Shown here piece after piece: positions 62,262 through 64,000 of a stretch of DNA of 64,000 nt. Numbering within the stretch: position 1 is the first letter of the stretch; each line of letters opens with the position of its first letter. Origin of the DNA: Oceanicaulis sp. MMSF_3324 (GTDB taxonomy: Bacteria; Pseudomonadota; Alphaproteobacteria; Caulobacterales; Maricaulaceae); contig NZ_JASHIU010000012.1 of assembly GCF_030733545.1 (NCBI RefSeq), positions 1-64,000 of the forward strand. The letters run 5' to 3'. The notes under the pieces were generated by a model that was not told where the DNA came from, did no database searches, and saw nothing but the letters and a program-made list of their open reading frames with translations. Position numbers and translations under genes: made by a program.

Positions 62262-62354
62262 CTATTCAAAAAAGTCTGTCTTATGAGCTGCCCAATGGGC
62301 CTGACGCCCTAGCCAGCGATTAATAAGGGCGTCAAAGGCCGGATCGGATTTCAT
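62262..62354 (-). CDS. Possible 30-residue microprotein
   Basis: A frame from ATG 62352-62354 to TAG 62262-62264 encodes a Trp- and His-containing peptide beginning MKSDPAFDALINRWLG. AGGG lies a few bases before the ATG. It fills part of the 197-base gap between copies 4 and 3. The frame stays open back to the copy-4 stop region and could use an upstream GTG (about 57 residues). Nothing is known like it; a chance frame is possible. Confidence 0.35.
   Translation of the reverse strand: MKSDPAFDALINRWLGRQAHWAAHKTDFFE
62298..62340. repeat. Inverted repeat inside the gap of the secreted-family operon
   Basis: TGACGCCCT (62302-62310) pairs with AGGGCGTCA (62326-62334). GGCC at 62298-62301 and 62337-62340 extends it with a 2-base bulge. 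The loop is 15 bases. There is no T-tract, so it may be an RNA processing or stability hairpin within the operon. Confidence 0.5.
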
Positions 62355-62443
62355 GATGCCCTGACCCTTCGATACAGCAGACACAGGCGCTTGAAAGCCA
62401 GCCAGTCGTCGCACCCCTCGAAACGAGCGGGCCACACCCTGGT

Positions 62444-62857
62444 TTATTCAAGCCGTGAAATGGCCTGGACCGAGTCATCGCTGATCCAGCAAACCTCGGT
62501 CGCGCTGTCGCCGACCGCGATCGGAGTCCAGCTCTCGCATTCACTTGCAAAGAACTGCGAGGCCCCGCCATCTCCCTGGTACGCGCCATCCGCCACAAGG
62601 GAGTTGAAAATGACCCACTGGCCCAGAACCGACCAGCGCGCCACACGGCCCGTGAGTCCCACAGTGGATGTGCAGGTGGCGTAGATCGAGCCTGCCCCCT
62701 CCCCTTCACCCATGAAGTGGAACCGGCACAGCTCCCCGCCATACAGGGTCACCGCATAGCTCAGGCCATCAAGATCCGGCGCGGGGGCCTCCTGCGCCAG
62801 CGCAACAGCGGACACAGACAGGCCGACAGCGGCGATCATCGTCACATAGCGTTTCAT
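62444..62857 (-). CDS. Small secreted C-W-T-V-G-C family protein, copy 4
   Basis: A 137-residue exported protein with signal peptide (about 1-21, ending ALAQ). The core is C107-E-S-W110-T-x3-V-G116-x6-C123-W124, with Thr where others have Pro, and the chain ends ISRLE. C44 and C62 are the extra pair also seen in copy 3. DGLSYAVTLY is the shared front strand. It begins 4 bases after copy 5. Confidence 0.7.
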   Translation of the reverse strand: MKRYVTMIAAVGLSVSAVALAQEAPAPDLDGLSYAVTLYGGELCRFHFMGEGEGAGSIYATCTSTVGLTGRVARWSVLGQWVIFNSLVADGAYQGDGGASQFFASECESWTPIAVGDSATEVCWISDDSVQAISRLE

Positions 62858-62861
62858 GGCC

Positions 62862-63275
62862 CTACTCCACCCGCGTGGCGGAATCGAGCTCAAGGCCCGC
62901 GCCCGCGCCATGGCCCAGCCAGCACAGCGCGCCCGCATCCAGGGACTCGCCCACGGCATAGCCCGGCCAGTCGCCGCAAATATACGTCAGCTCGCCCTGA
63001 TCGCCGGTATAGGTGAAGGTTATCTCGTCTTCGCCTGTGCGCACCCAGTTGCCCCAGCCCACGCCCGAGGGCGGCCAACTGATCCCGAAAATCTCGCTGG
63101 CGAGCGCCGCATCAAGCTCCATCGAGCCATCGGCATGGATAGTCAGATAGCCGTCCATTCCCGCCGAAATGCGAAACCGGCCTTCAGGGTCAGCGGCGTG
63201 TGCGCTTGCGGTTGCGCCGAGGGAGAGAACGCTCGCGGCCAGACCGGCCGTCGCGGTTTTCAGGAATACTGTCAT
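62862..63275 (-). CDS. Small secreted C-W-P-V-G-C family protein, copy 5
   Basis: A 137-residue exported protein with signal peptide (about 1-27, ending ASAHA). The core is C100-G-D-W103-P-x3-V-G109-x8-C118-W119, and the chain ends ATRVE. The front has EGRFRISAGMDGYLTIHADG. Only two Cys are present in the mature chain. It is the first gene of the operon, and a promoter should lie in the 187-base divergent gap before the HTH gene at 63463. Confidence 0.7.
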   Translation of the reverse strand: MTVFLKTATAGLAASVLSLGATASAHAADPEGRFRISAGMDGYLTIHADGSMELDAALASEIFGISWPPSGVGWGNWVRTGEDEITFTYTGDQGELTYICGDWPGYAVGESLDAGALCWLGHGAGAGLELDSATRVE

Positions 63276-63462
63276 GGCTGTCCCCCTTTGCCCGTTTCGC
63301 AGAGCCTGCGCGATGAGGGATGAAGGGGGCGTGAATGGGGCCGCGCCTTGTGCCTGCAGCCTGGCCTTGGCATCCTGCTGTCGCCTTCCTGTCGTGGGCG
63401 ACAGGGCGCTGAAACGCTAGGTCATCCAGGCCTTTGGGCGAGAACAGACAGGACTCCCGACG

Positions 63463-63912
63463 ATGAATCACACTCACGGCCTGCGCGCGCTGCGCCTGGA
63501 CAAGGGCTGGTCACAGGAACAGCTCGCTGCGATCAGCGGGTTGAGTGAACGCACCATCCAGCGCGCCGAACGCGGGGATACGCCCAGCCTCGACACCGTC
63601 GGGGCGCTGGCCGCCAGTTTTGACCTGTCCTCCGCCCAGATGCGCGACATCATCCAAGCGCCCCAGGAGGCCCCTGACATGACCGAAACCGCTTCATCCG
63701 CCTCATCCGCCACACCTGTGCTGACCGCCCCGCGCAAACGGGTCCTGCTCTGGTCCGCGATCTATGTGGGCGTGCTGACCTGGCTGGGCCTGATGGTCGC
63801 CTTGCTGGGCTGGGACCCCGAAATGATCGGCTTTGTCGCCCTGGTCGGCGGCGGCCTTCTGGGCCCTTACGCCGCCATGCAACTCATCCAGACCGGCGAC
63901 AGCGACACCTAG
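63463..63912 (+). CDS. Membrane-anchored XRE-type HTH protein
   Basis: A 149-residue protein. The helix-turn-helix is at residues 5-58 (LRALRLDKGWSQEQLAAISG, LSERTIQRAERGDTPSL). After a Ser/Thr/Ala linker there are two transmembrane helices (about 94-114 and 119-142). HTH-2TM proteins can regulate from the membrane. It is divergent from the secreted-family operon and could control it, though this is only positional inference. The rest of the window (63913-64000) shows no gene. Confidence 0.8.
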   Translation: MNHTHGLRALRLDKGWSQEQLAAISGLSERTIQRAERGDTPSLDTVGALAASFDLSSAQMRDIIQAPQEAPDMTETASSASSATPVLTAPRKRVLLWSAIYVGVLTWLGLMVALLGWDPEMIGFVALVGGGLLGPYAAMQLIQTGDSDT

Positions 63913-64000
63913 CGCGGGCGGGACAGCCTGACGTCAAGGATGTGCGCTCGCGTCGAGGCTTTGGCGCGGGCAATGCGAAGGACGCACAAAAAAGGCCGGG

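Noticed and set aside
1-64000. CRISPR arrays, insertion sequences, phage genes, rRNA operon
   Set aside because: No regularly spaced repeats, transposase, integrase other than XerD, capsid gene or rRNA sequence was recognised.

Overview
The window is a GC-rich, densely packed bacterial chromosome segment. The gene set points to Alphaproteobacteria, most likely a marine stalked-bacterium relative (Maricaulales/Caulobacterales, such as Oceanicaulis or Maricaulis). The reasons are the aroK-aroB-CorC-bolA order, the Suv3-like helicase/S4/ferredoxin/CarD/RpoH cluster, the CobS-CobT pair, TonB-dependent receptors of the Xanthomonas/Caulobacter type, and a CtrA-like box. This assignment is inference from gene content. 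I see no rRNA operon, CRISPR array, insertion sequence or prophage.

Layout. 1-9.7 kb is housekeeping: the secA 3' end, a GNAT enzyme, a DUF2235 hydrolase behind a Shine-Dalgarno-masking hairpin, accA, xerD, a secreted repeat-like protein with a 46-residue membrane protein, aroK-aroB-CorC, bolA and a J-domain protein. 9.7-16.2 kb holds a secreted HExxH protein, cobS-cobT, a phytase-like lipoprotein, rpmB and a DUF3108 protein. 16.2-22.1 kb is the helicase-S4-TerB-ferredoxin-carD-rpoH run. 22.1-30.6 kb is envelope transport: a nuclease-like lipoprotein, a probable copper TonB receptor with DUF2946, and a divergent TonB receptor/beta-propeller phytase pair. 30.6-39.3 kb has tRNA-Arg, a lone response regulator, an SDR, pgeF-selO, an esterase, and a fadD-type ligase with DUF924 divergent from an XRE regulator. 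39.3-45.9 kb is the cytochrome bd region, with cydABX facing away from cydDC. 45.9-48.8 kb is a TIR-like/TPR membrane protein coupled to an unknown 161-residue protein, then tRNA-Leu. 48.9-55.3 kb has exoD, dsbB, coq7, a HAD phosphatase, an HNH nuclease, an esterase, gluQ and an MFS pump.

The most novel region is 55.3-63.3 kb, a same-strand run of exported proteins. It includes an M61 peptidase, an S9 peptidase, a DUF481 protein and a one-cysteine thioredoxin-fold protein. Scattered through it are five divergent paralogues of a small secreted family. These share a C-x2-W-[PT]-x3-V-G-x(5-8)-C core and all end exactly in Arg-x-[Gln/Glu]. A membrane-anchored HTH regulator faces away from the run at 63.5 kb. 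I could not assign this family to anything known.

Four of the nine convergent gene pairs overlap by exactly 4 bases at their stop codons, three of them on a shared CTAG.
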